A stretch of 64,000 nucleotides of DNA. It comes from Azovibrio sp. (GTDB lineage Bacteria; Pseudomonadota; Gammaproteobacteria; Burkholderiales; Rhodocyclaceae). Position 1 is the stretch's first letter; the number at the start of each line of letters is the position of its first letter. Shown here one piece after another: positions 1 to 10,603 of this stretch. The DNA lies in contig JAOAIO010000002.1 of the NCBI GenBank assembly GCA_026414665.1, positions 1 through 64,000 of the forward strand. The letters are read 5' to 3'. The translations under genes and the position numbers were made by a program. The notes under the pieces are model-generated. The model searched no databases, was not told the DNA's origin, and was given only the letters and a program-made list of their open reading frames with translations.

Positions 1-19
1 AGATGTGTATAAGAGACAG
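1..19. other. Nextera/Tn5 mosaic-end adapter remnant
   Basis: The first 19 bases are identical to the transposon mosaic-end sequence used in tagmentation libraries (AGATGTGTATAAGAGACAG). Genuine 16S rRNA sequence starts directly after it. This is untrimmed adapter at a contig end and not part of the genome. Confidence 0.95.
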
Positions 20-1082
<1,063 letters not shown>

Positions 1083-1145
1083 AATCCAGTTTAACTCGCA
1101 TTCACTGACAGTTAATTACTTAACTCGTGCGAATGCTCGCAGTTT

Positions 1146-1159
1146 AAGTCTTGCGACTT
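1146..1159 (-). promoter_or_regulatory. rRNA leader hairpin (boxB-like)
   Basis: In the 16S leader the minus strand contains AAGTC-GCAA-GACTT, a perfect 5-bp stem with a GCAA tetraloop. It lies about 33 nt downstream of the boxA-like motif. It probably belongs to the leader antitermination or processing structure. Confidence 0.45.
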
Positions 1160-1192
1160 CACCCAAGCATCCACACCTATCGGTTATCCAAG

Positions 1193-1205
1193 TTTTTAAA
1201 GATCA
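1193..1205 (-). promoter_or_regulatory. boxA-like antitermination site of the rRNA leader
   Basis: The minus strand reads TGATCTTTAAAAA. This closely resembles the proteobacterial rRNA boxA element (TGxTCTTTAAAA) bound by NusB-S10. It sits between the proximal promoter and the mature 16S 5' end, where boxA is expected. Confidence 0.7.
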
Positions 1206-1261
1206 TCGAAGCCAATTTCTCGCTTCAGCTCTACAGCACCTCGCGCCGCAGAGAGCTGCGC

Positions 1262-1289
1262 ATTCTAGCGCACTTAACAGGCTTGTCAA
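1262..1289 (-). promoter_or_regulatory. rrn promoter, proximal (P2)
   Basis: On the minus strand TTGACA and TAGAAT are separated by 16 bp, followed by GCGC. The -35 is a perfect sigma-70 consensus and the -10 differs at one base. It lies about 180 bp upstream of the mature 16S 5' end. Confidence 0.85.
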
Positions 1290-1410
1290 GCGCTTTTAAC
1301 ATCACCACGCTCAACATCTAAACCCACCCCACCACCAACCCGCCCAAAACAAGGCCAACCCATTGATTAACCTAGCGTTTTTAGAGCGCGTCAGCAGCGA
1401 AGAAGGCCGC

Positions 1411-1438
1411 ATTCTACAGCACACAAAAAACTTGTCAA
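1411..1438 (-). promoter_or_regulatory. rrn promoter, distal (P1)
   Basis: A second TTGACA-16 bp-TAGAAT promoter lies 149 bp upstream of the proximal one, with the same hexamers and spacing and again followed by GCG. The 431-bp interval between 16S and tyrS (1083-1513) therefore holds the rRNA leader, two tandem promoters and a short upstream stretch. I see no gene in it. Confidence 0.85.
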
Positions 1439-1513
1439 CCCATCTCCACAACAAACCTTCCACCACAAACCCTCTGCGCGTGCACAGCGAAGCGCCAGTG
1501 CGCGAGCGTGTGA

Positions 1514-2722
1514 TCACTGGTCTTTGATGCGCACGCGCGCGAACTTGCGCTTGCCGACTTGCACCACGACCTCGGCGCCGACAGGCACGAGCAGAGTCTT
1601 GTCGCTGACTTTGTCGCCATCCATTTTGACGCCGCCCTGGGCGATCATGCGCATGGCTTCGGATGTGCTGGCGGTAAGTCCAGCTTGTTTGAGCACCTGC
1701 AAAATGGGAAGTCCGGCGGCAGATTCTGCCCCTAGGTCGAACTCCGGCATGGTTTCAGGCATCGCCCCTTGCCGAAAGCGTGCTTCGAAATCGGCCAATG
1801 CCGCTGCTGCGGCTGCAGGACCATGAAAACGCGCGACGATTTCCTGCGCCAACGCAACTTTGATGTCCCGAGGGTTGGCTCCATCTTCGACCGCCCGCCG
1901 ATAGCCCGCGATTTCTGCCTCGCTCTTGAAAGAGAGTAGGTCGAAATAGCGCCACATGAGCGAATCGGAGATGGACATGAGCTTACCGAAGATTTCTTGC
2001 GGCGCCTCGTAGATGCCGACGTAATTGCCTAGCGACTTGGACATTTTGTTGACGCCATCCAAGCCCTCCAGAAGCGGCACGGTGAGAACGCACTGCGGCG
2101 CTTGGCCGTAATGTTTTTGCAGCTCGCGGCCGACTAGGAGGTTGAATTTCTGGTCGGTGCCACCGAGTTCGACATCCGCCTTAAGGGCTACGGAATCGTA
2201 GCCCTGGCATAGAGGATAGAGGAATTCATGGATGGCGATGGGCTGGCCATTGCCATAGCGCTTGGCGAAGTCATCGCGTTCGAGCATCCGGGCCACGGTA
2301 TGCTGGGCAGCCAGCTTGATCATGCCGGAAGCGCCTAGCGTCTCGAACCAGGTCGAATTAAAGACCACCTCGGTCCGCTCCGGATCGAGAATCTTGAACA
2401 CCTGCTCCTTGTAAGTCTTGGCATTTTCAAGCACTTGCTCGCGCGACAAGGGCGGGCGTGTGGCGTTCTTGCCGCTCGGGTCGCCGATCATGCCGGTAAA
2501 GTCGCCGATCAAGAAGATGACCTGATGCCCCAGCTCCTGGAAATGACGCAGTTTGTTGATGAGCACCGTGTGCCCCAGGTGCAGATCAGGCGCCGTGGGA
2601 TCGAACCCGGCCTTGACCCGCAAGGGACGGCCCGTCTTGAGTTTTTCCACCAGTTCTGCTTCGACCAACAACTCGTCGCACCCGCGCTTGATAAGCCGCA
2701 GGCTGCTCTCCAGATCCGACAT
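1514..2722 (-). CDS. tyrS: tyrosyl-tRNA synthetase
   Basis: Class I aminoacyl-tRNA synthetase charging tRNA-Tyr in the cytoplasm; 402 residues, normal for the shorter KMSKS-type (TyrZ-like) family. The HIGH-type motif HLGH is at residues 48-51 and KMSKS at 226-230. The tyrosine-pocket sequence around '[23 protein letters not shown]' is near 169-191 and an S4 RNA-binding domain occupies roughly 335-400. The start is the ATG at 2722. The divergent M23 peptidase gene begins 85 bp away, a common neighbour of tyrS in betaproteobacteria. The rRNA operon is transcribed in the same direction downstream. Confidence 0.97.
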   Translation of the reverse strand: MSDLESSLRLIKRGCDELLVEAELVEKLKTGRPLRVKAGFDPTAPDLHLGHTVLINKLRHFQELGHQVIFLIGDFTGMIGDPSGKNATRPPLSREQVLENAKTYKEQVFKILDPERTEVVFNSTWFETLGASGMIKLAAQHTVARMLERDDFAKRYGNGQPIAIHEFLYPLCQGYDSVALKADVELGGTDQKFNLLVGRELQKHYGQAPQCVLTVPLLEGLDGVNKMSKSLGNYVGIYEAPQEIFGKLMSISDSLMWRYFDLLSFKSEAEIAGYRRAVEDGANPRDIKVALAQEIVARFHGPAAAAAALADFEARFRQGAMPETMPEFDLGAESAAGLPILQVLKQAGLTASTSEAMRMIAQGGVKMDGDKVSDKTLLVPVGAEVVVQVGKRKFARVRIKDQ

Positions 2723-2767
2723 TTACAATTTCTCCGTCATTTTTTGAGCTCGTGGGCGCACAGGCTT

Positions 2768-2776
2768 TGCTAGAAT
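2768..2776 (+). promoter_or_regulatory. candidate extended -10 promoter of the M23 peptidase gene
   Basis: TGC-TAGAAT gives an extended -10 element with the same TAGAAT hexamer as the rrn promoters. No convincing -35 is seen at normal spacing (TTGAGC at 2744-2749 is 21 bp away). The M23 start codon follows 31 bp downstream. Confidence 0.35.
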
Positions 2777-2807
2777 CCCGGGCTTTACCGGCTAGCCCCA
2801 TCGAACC

Positions 2808-4121
2808 ATGATCAAGCGCCGCATTCTAAACCACGCACCCGCATTCCTCGAACGCCTGACGCGCCATCGCTGGGCGCTTGCCGCCTTGGGTAGCCTCTCC
2901 GCGCTGAGCATGGTCGCTGCCACCGCGGTTCCGGTCGCCAGTCCACCGCCCGAAGGCCAGCAGCGCGTCATCGAAGCGCTGCAGATCGAGGCCATGCGCC
3001 CTTTGCAAGAGGGCTCGGAAACCTTCTTCCGAGAAGAGAGCATCACCCGCGGCGACACCTTCGGCAGCCTATTGGCTCGCCTGGGCGTGCATGACGAAGC
3101 GGCGCAGCGTTTCATCCTCTCCAGTCCCGAAGCCCGCCACCTGCACCGCCAACTGGTCGCCGGCCGTAGCCTTGCGGCGCGCACCACGGCAAGCGGCGAA
3201 CTGATCCAGCTTTACGTGCCGCTCGCCGATGGCGAAACGGTGGCGATCATCGAGCGCCACGGCGAAAGGCTAAAGCTAAGCGAACACGCGCTGCAATACG
3301 AAACCCACCAGGTCATGAAATCGGGCGAGATCCGCAGCAGTCTTTTTGGCGCTACGGACGCAGCGGGCATTCCCGACAGCATCGCCATCCAAATGGCGGA
3401 AATCTTTTCGAGTGACATCGATTTTCACCGCGACCTGCGCCGCGGCGACCGCTTCAGCCTAATTTACGAGATGCAATACCACCACGGCCAGCCGGCCCGC
3501 AGCGGCCGCATCTTGGCCGCAGAGTTCGTAAACGATGGCAAGACCTACCAGGCTTTCTTATTTGAGCAAGACGGCAAGAGCGCTTACTACGGTCCCGACG
3601 GCAAGAGTCGTAAGAAGGCCTTCCTGCGCTCGCCGCTCGAATTTTCACGGGTGACTTCCGGCTTCTCGATGCGTTTTCACCCCATCCTCAACACCTGGCG
3701 GGCACACAAAGGCGTAGATTACGGCGCCCCGATCGGCACCCGCGTGCGCGCCACGGGCGATGGCAGCGTCGAATTCGTCGGCACCCGGGGCGGCTATGGC
3801 AACCTCGTCATTCTCTCGCACGCCGGCGGCTACCAGACCTACTACGCGCACCTCAATGGCTTTGCCAAGGGCTTGAAGAAGGGCAGTCGCGTCAGCCAGG
3901 GCGACACGATCGGCTATGTCGGCAAGACGGGTTGGGCCACCGGGCCGCACTTGCACTACGAGTTCCACGTCAAAGGCAGCGCCGTCAATCCGCTTTCCAT
4001 CGCCGTCCCCACCGCCTTGCCGCTCAGTCCAGCGCAACAGGCCCGCTTCCAGGCCCAGTCGCGGCAGCAACTCGCCCTGCTGGAACTGCTACAGGACACG
4101 CCCAGCGTGCGCTTCGAGTAA
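2808..4121 (+). CDS. M23-family murein endopeptidase, membrane-anchored
   Basis: Zinc metallopeptidase of the lysostaphin/LytM family, resembling MepM/YebA, that cuts peptidoglycan cross-links in the periplasm. Its 437 residues begin with a basic stretch and a hydrophobic signal anchor (about 21-42). An OapA/LysM-like N-terminal region follows to about 260. The C-terminal M23 domain shows the HKGVD zinc motif and the GPHLHYEF motif with His381 and His383. All metal ligands expected of an active enzyme are visible, unlike the degenerate LytM activators such as EnvC. The gene diverges from tyrS and faces rluF. Substrate specificity is inferred. Confidence 0.93.
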   Translation: MIKRRILNHAPAFLERLTRHRWALAALGSLSALSMVAATAVPVASPPPEGQQRVIEALQIEAMRPLQEGSETFFREESITRGDTFGSLLARLGVHDEAAQRFILSSPEARHLHRQLVAGRSLAARTTASGELIQLYVPLADGETVAIIERHGERLKLSEHALQYETHQVMKSGEIRSSLFGATDAAGIPDSIAIQMAEIFSSDIDFHRDLRRGDRFSLIYEMQYHHGQPARSGRILAAEFVNDGKTYQAFLFEQDGKSAYYGPDGKSRKKAFLRSPLEFSRVTSGFSMRFHPILNTWRAHKGVDYGAPIGTRVRATGDGSVEFVGTRGGYGNLVILSHAGGYQTYYAHLNGFAKGLKKGSRVSQGDTIGYVGKTGWATGPHLHYEFHVKGSAVNPLSIAVPTALPLSPAQQARFQAQSRQQLALLELLQDTPSVRFE

Positions 4122-4132
4122 TGTTGGCTCAC

Positions 4133-4170
4133 CCCTGGCGCGGCGCATCCAGCCATGCGGCACGCCAGGG
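4133..4170. terminator. inverted repeat between convergent genes
   Basis: CCCTGGCG (4133-4140) and CGCCAGGG (4163-4170) form a perfect 8-bp stem with a 22-nt loop, lying between the stop of the M23 gene and that of the opposing rluF-type gene. No U-tract follows on either strand, so a transcription-end role is inferred from position only. Confidence 0.4.
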
Positions 4171-4177
4171 TAGCGGT

Positions 4178-5101
4178 TTAGAACCGCTCGCCTTCGCGCA
4201 GGTAGCGCCAGCATCCGAGCGGCAGATCGCCCAGGCGCACGCGCCCCATGCGGACCCGTTTCAAGCCGACCACTTTGAGCCCTACCCGCTCGCACATGCG
4301 CCGAATCTGGCGCTTCTTGCCCTCACGCAGAACGAAACGCAGCTGATCGGCATTCAGCCATTCCACCCGTGCCGGCCGTAGCGGCTTGCCATCCAACACC
4401 AGGCCATGCCGCAGCAGCGCAAGCCCGCCCGGTGTCAACAGCCCTTCTACCCGCACCAGATATTCCTTCTCGACGTCGGAATCCTCGCCGATCAACTGCC
4501 GCGCGATGCGGCCATCCTGGGTCAACACGAGAAGCCCGGTAGAGTCGATGTCGAGCCGGCCGGCCGGCGCCAACCCCTTGAGGTGGCGCGGATCGAATTC
4601 CGGCTCGCCCGCCTGGCGCCAGTGGTTCTCCGCCCGGATCAGCGCCACGGCCGGCTCGTAGCCGGGCTCCGGCTGCCCTGACACGAAGCCTACGGGCTTA
4701 TGGAGCAAGATGGTGACTTGTCGCGCCTGGCTGCGCTTGGCTTCGGGCGCGAGGCGGATTTCGGCATCGAGCGCCGCCCGGGTGCCCAGCTCCGTGACCC
4801 GGACACCGTTGACGAACACCAGACCGCGCGTGATATAGGCATCCGCCTCCCGTCGGGAGCACAGGCCCCGCTCAGCCAAGAGCTTGGACACCCGTACCCC
4901 AACCGGCGCCGGGGCCCCGCTCGGCACTTGGGGCCTATCTAGGCGCGGCGCTGCGGGAGTCGAGCCAAACCGTGCCGGCGCCGCCTTCCGGCCGGATTGG
5001 GCCGAACGAGAACGGCGGCCATCGCCGCTTGGCCCCACGGCGCGGGCATCCCGCCCTAGCGCCTGGGTAGGCTGCCGCCGGGGTTTGCCGTTCTCGCTCA
5101 C
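4178..5101 (-). CDS. rluF: RluF-type 23S rRNA pseudouridine synthase
   Basis: RsuA-family pseudouridine synthase, probably modifying the U2604 region of 23S rRNA as RluF does. An S4 RNA-binding domain spans about 69-125 ('[18 protein letters not shown]'). The catalytic motif GRLDIDSTG has Asp184. The family C-terminal motif RQIRRMCE is followed by an RluF-like '[10 protein letters not shown]' stretch. The first 65 or so residues are a low-complexity basic Pro/Ala/Arg extension not found in E. coli RluF, likely a disordered RNA-contacting tail. The start overlaps the FKBP stop by 4 bp, so the two are translationally coupled. The closely related RluB remains an alternative. Confidence 0.85.
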   Translation of the reverse strand: MSENGKPRRQPTQALGRDARAVGPSGDGRRSRSAQSGRKAAPARFGSTPAAPRLDRPQVPSGAPAPVGVRVSKLLAERGLCSRREADAYITRGLVFVNGVRVTELGTRAALDAEIRLAPEAKRSQARQVTILLHKPVGFVSGQPEPGYEPAVALIRAENHWRQAGEPEFDPRHLKGLAPAGRLDIDSTGLLVLTQDGRIARQLIGEDSDVEKEYLVRVEGLLTPGGLALLRHGLVLDGKPLRPARVEWLNADQLRFVLREGKKRQIRRMCERVGLKVVGLKRVRMGRVRLGDLPLGCWRYLREGERF

Positions 5102-5433
5102 AGGATTTCCAGCAGTTCCACCTCAAACACCAAGGTGGCGTTGGGGGGAATCACCCCACCCGCTCCCATGCGACCGTAGCCCAGCTCGGGCGGAATGGTG
5201 AGCTTGCGCAGCCCGCCCACTCGCATACCTTGCACGCCCACATCCCAACCTTGGATCACGCGCCGACCGCCGAGAGGAAAGACGAACGGCTCGTCCCGGT
5301 CGAGGCTGGAGTCAAACTTTTTACCATCGGCGAGCCAGCCCGTGTAATGCACGGCCACGTGCTGGCCCGCTCTGGCCTCTTCCCCTTCGCCCACGCGGAG
5401 GTCCTCGATGATCAATTCCTGGGTATCGGCCAT
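5098..5433 (-). CDS. FKBP-type peptidyl-prolyl cis-trans isomerase
   Basis: Single-domain FKBP of 111 residues without signal peptide, a cytoplasmic proline isomerase and chaperone. The hallmarks are '[18 protein letters not shown]', the VIQGWD motif and the C-terminal '[16 protein letters not shown]' strand. These match small FklB/SlyD-independent FKBPs of 105-115 residues found across betaproteobacteria. It is the first gene of a two-gene unit with the rluF-type gene, which it overlaps by 4 bp. The aromatic pocket residues appear intact, so activity is expected. Confidence 0.93.
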   Translation of the reverse strand: MADTQELIIEDLRVGEGEEARAGQHVAVHYTGWLADGKKFDSSLDRDEPFVFPLGGRRVIQGWDVGVQGMRVGGLRKLTIPPELGYGRMGAGGVIPPNATLVFEVELLEIL

Positions 5434-5643
5434 GGCCTGTCCTTTACGCTATTGAAAGAAGGCGCGAGTTTAACAGGCCGTTACAAAACCACTGCGGTCA
5501 GCGATTTCGGCGCGCGTCGAACCGCCTTGCCTCTGGCCAGCCGCCCTCCAGATTTCGGCATTCCGGCCGTACACCGGCATAATGACCGGCCGCCCAGCCC
5601 CCAACAACGACAAGCCGGCGGCACATCTCTGGGAGGAGAAAGC

Positions 5644-7281
5644 ATGAGCGCGACAAACAGACAAGGCGCCGGACTCGATCTACGCCTCGACGAGACAGGC
5701 ACCGCCTTGATCGCCACGCTCGTCCCGCAAGCCGACGCGGCGCCGATCGATGCCGACTGGCTGCGCGCCCGAGTCGAAGCGCTCGGCTACGGTGAGCTGC
5801 GCTATCTTGCGACCGCCGCCACCTTGCTGCTCAGCCACTACCACGCCGGTCGTCCAGTGGCCGCCCTGCGCCTCGCCGAACGCGTCGACGCCAGCCTGGC
5901 CATCCACGTCTCCCCCGACGGCATGGAGGCCACGCTGGACATTCTCCCGGCCCAAGGTGGCGCGCCGATCACCAAGAACCAGGTACTCGCCGCCCTGGCC
6001 GAGCAGGGCATCACCGAAGGCATCTGCCTGGAAGCCATCAATCAGGCCATCGCCGCCGGAGCAGCCAGCGGCCTGTGCATTGCCCGTGGCCGGGCGCCAG
6101 TGCATGGCGCCGACGGCTACTTCGAGCGCCTCGTGCCGGAAATGCGCGCGCGGGTGCCGCGCATCAAGGCATCTGGCCAAATCGATTACCGCGATCTCGG
6201 CGAAATTCAAGTCGTCCACGCCGGCGACCCGCTCATGCTGCGCCACCGCGCCAGCGCCGGCACACCCGGCGCCACTGTGCTCGGCACCCCCATCCCGGCC
6301 CGCCCCGGCAAGGAGGTCATGTACGCCCCCCAACTCACCGGCGTGGCCCCCTCGCCAGACAATCCCGATCTACTCCAAGCCACGCAAACCGGCCAGCCGG
6401 TGATCGTCAAGGATGGCGTCATCGTCGAGCCAGTGTTCACCCTACCGGCCGTCAACATGGCCAGCGGCAACATTCACTTCGACGGTAGCGTCGTCATCCG
6501 CGGCGATGTCAGCGCCGGCATGAGCGTCAAGGCCAGTGGCGACATCGAAGTCGGAGGCGTGGTCGAAAACGCACAGCTCGAAGCCGGTGGCAGCATCATC
6601 ATCAAGGGCGGCGCTTTGGGCAGCATCGACCCGAAAAACAGCAACCTATACACGCTGCGCTGTGGGCACGACTTTCAAGCCGCCTACGCCCAGAAAGTCC
6701 GCATCGAGGCGGGCCACGCCATCCTCATCGACGACATGGCCATGCAGTGCGAACTGACCGCCGGCCATCACATCAGGGTCGGCAAGGGAAAGCGCGGCCA
6801 CATCATCGGCGGCCGGGCCGAAGCCATGCTCTCGATCACGGCCCGCGTCCTGGGCGCGCCCAACCGCATCGCCACCCACTGCCATATCGGTATCTCCCCC
6901 GCCCTGCAAAAAGAAGCCCACGAGCTAGCAGCGCAGCGGGATGGCCTCGAGAGCCAGCTACTCGAAGTGAGCAAGCTGCTCGATTTTGCCCATCAACACC
7001 CCGACCGGCTGCGCCCGGAAATGCTGCAAAAAGCGCGGCAGACAGCGGCATCCCTGGCGGCGGAAATCGCCCGACTACGCGAGCAAGAGCAAGCGCTGCA
7101 AGCGCAAATCGCCCTAGCGCAAGACGCCCGGGTGGTCGCGGAAGAAATCCTGCATGAAAGCGTGGAAGTTCATGCCGGCAACCTACGCTACCGGGTCGTC
7201 GGCGAGCATGGCGCAGGACAGATCCTGATGGGAACCAACGGCCTCGAACTCGTGGCGCTCAGCGCCACCCTGCGCGCATGA
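5644..7281 (+). CDS. FapA family protein (DUF342)
   Basis: A 545-residue member of the FapA/DUF342 family ('flagellar assembly protein A' domain). Family members have a repetitive beta-helix and are linked to polar assembly or surface regulation; biochemical function is unclear. Here the N-terminal domain occupies about 1-160 and a repetitive glycine-rich core ('GDVSAGMSVKASGDIEVGG') lies around 270-390. A coiled coil is predicted at about 415-500. The ATG at 5644 has a strong upstream AGGAG. An upstream in-frame extension would run antisense through the FKBP gene and is rejected. The stop overlaps mobA by 4 bp. No flagellar genes are nearby. Confidence 0.85.
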   Translation: MSATNRQGAGLDLRLDETGTALIATLVPQADAAPIDADWLRARVEALGYGELRYLATAATLLLSHYHAGRPVAALRLAERVDASLAIHVSPDGMEATLDILPAQGGAPITKNQVLAALAEQGITEGICLEAINQAIAAGAASGLCIARGRAPVHGADGYFERLVPEMRARVPRIKASGQIDYRDLGEIQVVHAGDPLMLRHRASAGTPGATVLGTPIPARPGKEVMYAPQLTGVAPSPDNPDLLQATQTGQPVIVKDGVIVEPVFTLPAVNMASGNIHFDGSVVIRGDVSAGMSVKASGDIEVGGVVENAQLEAGGSIIIKGGALGSIDPKNSNLYTLRCGHDFQAAYAQKVRIEAGHAILIDDMAMQCELTAGHHIRVGKGKRGHIIGGRAEAMLSITARVLGAPNRIATHCHIGISPALQKEAHELAAQRDGLESQLLEVSKLLDFAHQHPDRLRPEMLQKARQTAASLAAEIARLREQEQALQAQIALAQDARVVAEEILHESVEVHAGNLRYRVVGEHGAGQILMGTNGLELVALSATLRA

Positions 7282-7883
7282 AACGCGCTGCGATAACCGG
7301 CGTGCTGCTCGCCGGTGGCCAAGGCCGACGCATGGGCCTGCGTGACAAGGGGCTCTTGCTCTTGCGCGGCAAACCCCTGGCCCAGAGGGTATTGGAAAGG
7401 CTGGCCCCCCAAGTGGACACACTGCTCATCAACGCCAACCAGAACCTGGAATGCTATGCAAAGCTAGGCGCCCCATTCCAGGCACCGGTCGTGACCGACC
7501 TCATCCCCGGCTTCGCCGGGCCGCTCGCCGGACTACAGGCGGCCCTGGCACACGCAGCAACACCGCTCGTGCTGAGCGTGCCCTGTGATGCGCCTTTTCT
7601 GCCGCTTGACCTTGCCGCTCGCCTACACGCGGCCCTGAACGCCAGCGCCGCCGACCTTGCCATCGCCACGACCGGAACTCAGCCGCACCCGGTGTTCTGC
7701 CTATGCCGCAAAGCATTGTGCGCCGATCTCGCGGCCTACCTCGCCAGCGGGGGGCGTCAGGTCGCCGCTTGGCAACGCCGCCAAGCCTGCATCGAAGTGC
7801 CCTTCGACGAGCCAAGCGCCGCATTCATGAACCTAAACACGCTGGCCGATTGGCAGGCCGCCGCCCTATCCGAGCCCGACTGA
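7278..7883 (+). CDS. mobA: molybdenum cofactor guanylyltransferase MobA
   Basis: Transfers GMP from GTP to molybdopterin to make the bis-MGD cofactor of molybdoenzymes. At 201 residues it has normal length. The nucleotidyltransferase signature 'LAGGQGRRMG...DKG' is at residues 12-26. The Mg-binding 'SVPCDAPFLP' motif is near 98-107, and 'GFAGPLAGL' lies between them. The start overlaps the FapA-family stop by 4 bp, implying coupled translation although no functional link is known. Its 3' end overlaps the convergent sensor kinase gene by 18 bp. No molybdoenzyme is encoded in the window. Confidence 0.95.
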   Translation: MKRAAITGVLLAGGQGRRMGLRDKGLLLLRGKPLAQRVLERLAPQVDTLLINANQNLECYAKLGAPFQAPVVTDLIPGFAGPLAGLQAALAHAATPLVLSVPCDAPFLPLDLAARLHAALNASAADLAIATTGTQPHPVFCLCRKALCADLAAYLASGGRQVAAWQRRQACIEVPFDEPSAAFMNLNTLADWQAAALSEPD

Positions 7884-10514
7884 AGGCGCCCCCGCCCGCC
7901 CATCATCGCGCCACATACGCGCCATGCGCTCGAGCAACTGCTGCGGATCGATGGGCTTATGCAGCACCGGCCAGCCCGCCGCGGCAAAAGCGTCGATCTG
8001 CTCGATCGAGGTATCGCCGGTGACGATCAAGCCCCGGATCGGCGCGCCGCGCAAGCGGCGGATGGCATCGAGCAATTCGATGCCGTTCAATTCGCCAGGC
8101 ATGCGAAAATCGGTGACATAGAAGTCGGCCTTGGCAATCTGCGGATGCCGCAAGGCGCTGTCGCCGTCGGCGAAATGCAGCACCGTCATGCCGTGCCCCC
8201 CCAACCAGGACTCCAGGGCACTAGCCACGAGCCGATCATCCTCGATCAACACACAGCATCGCCCCATAAGCACGCTGCAATCGACACTGGGCGCCGCCTT
8301 GTCACCCCGCGGCAAGGCGCGTGCGGGCAAGGCGCGCGGCTGCAATGGAATGCTGATTTCGAACAACGTGCCACGCCCGTAACGCGACTTGCAGTCGAGC
8401 GCGTAACCCAGCAGGCTGGCCATGCGCCGCACGATGGAAAGCCCTAGCCCCAGCCCTTTGACCCGGTCACGCTGCGGGTTGTCGACTTGGTAGAACTCGT
8501 CATAGATGCGCGGTAGATTTTCCTCGCGGATGCCGATGCCGGTGTCCCAAACCTGGATCACCAGGCAGCCTTGGCGCATACGCGTGCCCACCAGCACCCC
8601 GCCCCACTCGGTATAACGGATGGCATTACCGACGAGATTGCGCAACAAGCCCATGAGCAGCCCCAAATCGGTCTCGAAAATCAGTGGCCGAGCCGGGAAG
8701 AACAGCTTGAAGCGCAGATCTTTTTCCAGGGCGAGCGAGGCAAACTCGCTCTCGATGCGCTGGAAGATTTCGTAGATTTCCACCGGCGCTAGCTGCGGCG
8801 TCACCACCCCGGCATCGAGCTTGGAAATGTCGAGCAAAGCGTCGAGCAGCTCGCCCAGGGCTTTGGTAGCCAGTCCCAAGTTATGCGCGATTTTTTGCTG
8901 CTCTTCGTTGAGCGGCGTGCGCCCCAGGGCCGAGACGAACAAATTGCTGGCCTGGAGCGGCTGGCGCAAGTCATGGCTGGCGGCAGCGAGAAAGCGCGAT
9001 TTAGCGACGTTGGCCGCCTCGGCCGCCTGCTTGGCGGCAATCAAATCGGCCTCGGACTGCTTGCGCCCGGAAATGTCGGTCAGCGTGCCAGACATCATCA
9101 CCGGCCGCCGCCCCTCGCGCTCGACGATGCGCCCCTGGAGCTGCAGCCACTGCCAGTCCCCGGCGTGCGAGCGCGCCCTGAATTCGACCTGCAAGAGCGG
9201 CGCCTGCCCCAAGAGATGGCGACGCATCGCGCGACGCAGCATTTCCCTATCCTCGGGATGCACATGCTGCCAGCCCGCGCGACTGCGTAGCGGCGAAGCG
9301 CCCTCGGCATAGCCGAGCAGCGTATCGAAACGCGGACTCGCGGCAAATGCCCGGGTACGGATGTTCCAATCCCAAAACCCTTGCTCGGAACCTTCGATGA
9401 TGCGCCGGTAGCGCGCATCGCCCTCACGCAGCACCTCGGCCAAGCGGCGGCGGCGCTCGACCGTGACTAAGAGCAAGAAGAGCAGCACCATGCCGGCGAT
9501 TTCCACCTGCATTTCCAGGAGCGTATGCCAGCCCAACTGCCGCGCATCGACGAGACGCACCAAGCGCCAAGGCGCTTCTTGCAGATCGACGCTGCAACTA
9601 CGCCAAGCGCCGTGGTGCCCGCATTGCCCGGAGGGCACATCAAGCACGGCCGCCGCCGTGAGACCCTCCGGCAAGATCTCATCGAGCCGCCAGAGCCGCG
9701 TCTGCGACAGGGTTGGCGACGCCACCAGAACCTGTCCGCTGCGACTGACGATCAAAGTTTGGCCGGCGACATCGCGCTCCGAACCGGGCAGGAAGCGCGC
9801 CAAGGCATCGAGCGTGAAATCGAGGGCGACGATGGCGCGAAAGCCGCCCGCCGCATCGTAGACCGGAGCTACGACCGAGGTCATCAAGCCCAGCCCAGCT
9901 TGATCCATATAGGCATCCTCCCAGCGGATGCCCCGCTCGGGATTACGCGGCGGCGCGGTACCGACAAACAGATGATGCTGCAAAAAGTCCTCGCTCCAGC
10001 GTAACGGATCGCGCACATCCTGATAGGGATAGAGCAAGGTGAATTTCTGCGCAGAGGTGTAGTAGATCCAAGCCGCCGGCGCGATGCGCTCGCGCAAATC
10101 GGCCATCAAGCCGCGCAAGGCGAGCGCTGCCGCCATTTCTTGCGCCCGAGCCGAATCGGGTTCGGGCAGCCCGCCCAGCCCAAACAAGTAGGCCGCGCCC
10201 CGCTGTGGCACCGGCTCCGATTCATAGCGCGTGAAAAATTGCGCCCCTTGCTCCACGAGCGGCGGCCAGGCCGGCACCGCCTGCGGCCGGTCAAACCCGG
10301 CCTCGGCCACGGTACGCAGCACCTGCACGCCCGTCACCGCCCCATGCGCCATCGCCTCCACGTCCGCCGCCACGGCCAACATGGCCTGGCGCACCCGCGC
10401 CAGGGCGGCATCGACTCGAACCGACCAGAGATGAACAAACCCCAGGCCAGCCGTGAGGAAAATCAAGCCGCTCACCAGCAGGTTGCCGAATCGTCGGGAT
10501 ACCGCTTCCCTCAC
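7866..10514 (-). CDS. hybrid sensor histidine kinase (periplasmic sensor, PAS, HisKA, HATPase, receiver)
   Basis: Membrane hybrid kinase of about 882 residues. It has an N-terminal membrane segment, a periplasmic sensor of about 300 residues (Cache-like by layout), a second membrane segment ('GMVLLFLLLVTV') and a PAS/PAC domain. The dimerisation domain carries phospho-acceptor His in 'SHDLRQPLQ'. The ATPase domain has an N box ('NLVGNAIRY'), G1 ('DTGIGI') and G2 ('GLGLGLS'). A C-terminal receiver has Asp in 'VTDFRMPG' and Lys in 'HKPI'. The start is uncertain: GTG at 10514 is used; the frame stays open to a TTG at 10577. It lies 89 bp downstream of a bacteriohemerythrin gene, probably in one operon. 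No separate output regulator is adjacent. Confidence 0.9.
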   Translation of the reverse strand: MREAVSRRFGNLLVSGLIFLTAGLGFVHLWSVRVDAALARVRQAMLAVAADVEAMAHGAVTGVQVLRTVAEAGFDRPQAVPAWPPLVEQGAQFFTRYESEPVPQRGAAYLFGLGGLPEPDSARAQEMAAALALRGLMADLRERIAPAAWIYYTSAQKFTLLYPYQDVRDPLRWSEDFLQHHLFVGTAPPRNPERGIRWEDAYMDQAGLGLMTSVVAPVYDAAGGFRAIVALDFTLDALARFLPGSERDVAGQTLIVSRSGQVLVASPTLSQTRLWRLDEILPEGLTAAAVLDVPSGQCGHHGAWRSCSVDLQEAPWRLVRLVDARQLGWHTLLEMQVEIAGMVLLFLLLVTVERRRRLAEVLREGDARYRRIIEGSEQGFWDWNIRTRAFAASPRFDTLLGYAEGASPLRSRAGWQHVHPEDREMLRRAMRRHLLGQAPLLQVEFRARSHAGDWQWLQLQGRIVEREGRRPVMMSGTLTDISGRKQSEADLIAAKQAAEAANVAKSRFLAAASHDLRQPLQASNLFVSALGRTPLNEEQQKIAHNLGLATKALGELLDALLDISKLDAGVVTPQLAPVEIYEIFQRIESEFASLALEKDLRFKLFFPARPLIFETDLGLLMGLLRNLVGNAIRYTEWGGVLVGTRMRQGCLVIQVWDTGIGIREENLPRIYDEFYQVDNPQRDRVKGLGLGLSIVRRMASLLGYALDCKSRYGRGTLFEISIPLQPRALPARALPRGDKAAPSVDCSVLMGRCCVLIEDDRLVASALESWLGGHGMTVLHFADGDSALRHPQIAKADFYVTDFRMPGELNGIELLDAIRRLRGAPIRGLIVTGDTSIEQIDAFAAAGWPVLHKPIDPQQLLERMARMWRDDGRAGAPSVGLG

Positions 10515-10603
10515 CCTGCCACCGCTTTCATGCTTCAAAGGGCAGGCATTGTCGGGAATATTCGCATGTCCTGTCAAACCAGCGCGGGCACGGCCAAGAC
10601 GGC

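Noticed and set aside
5230-5643. In-frame N-terminal extension of the FapA-like gene
   Set aside because: It runs antisense through the FKBP gene, has no family match, and the ATG at 5644 has a strong ribosome site.
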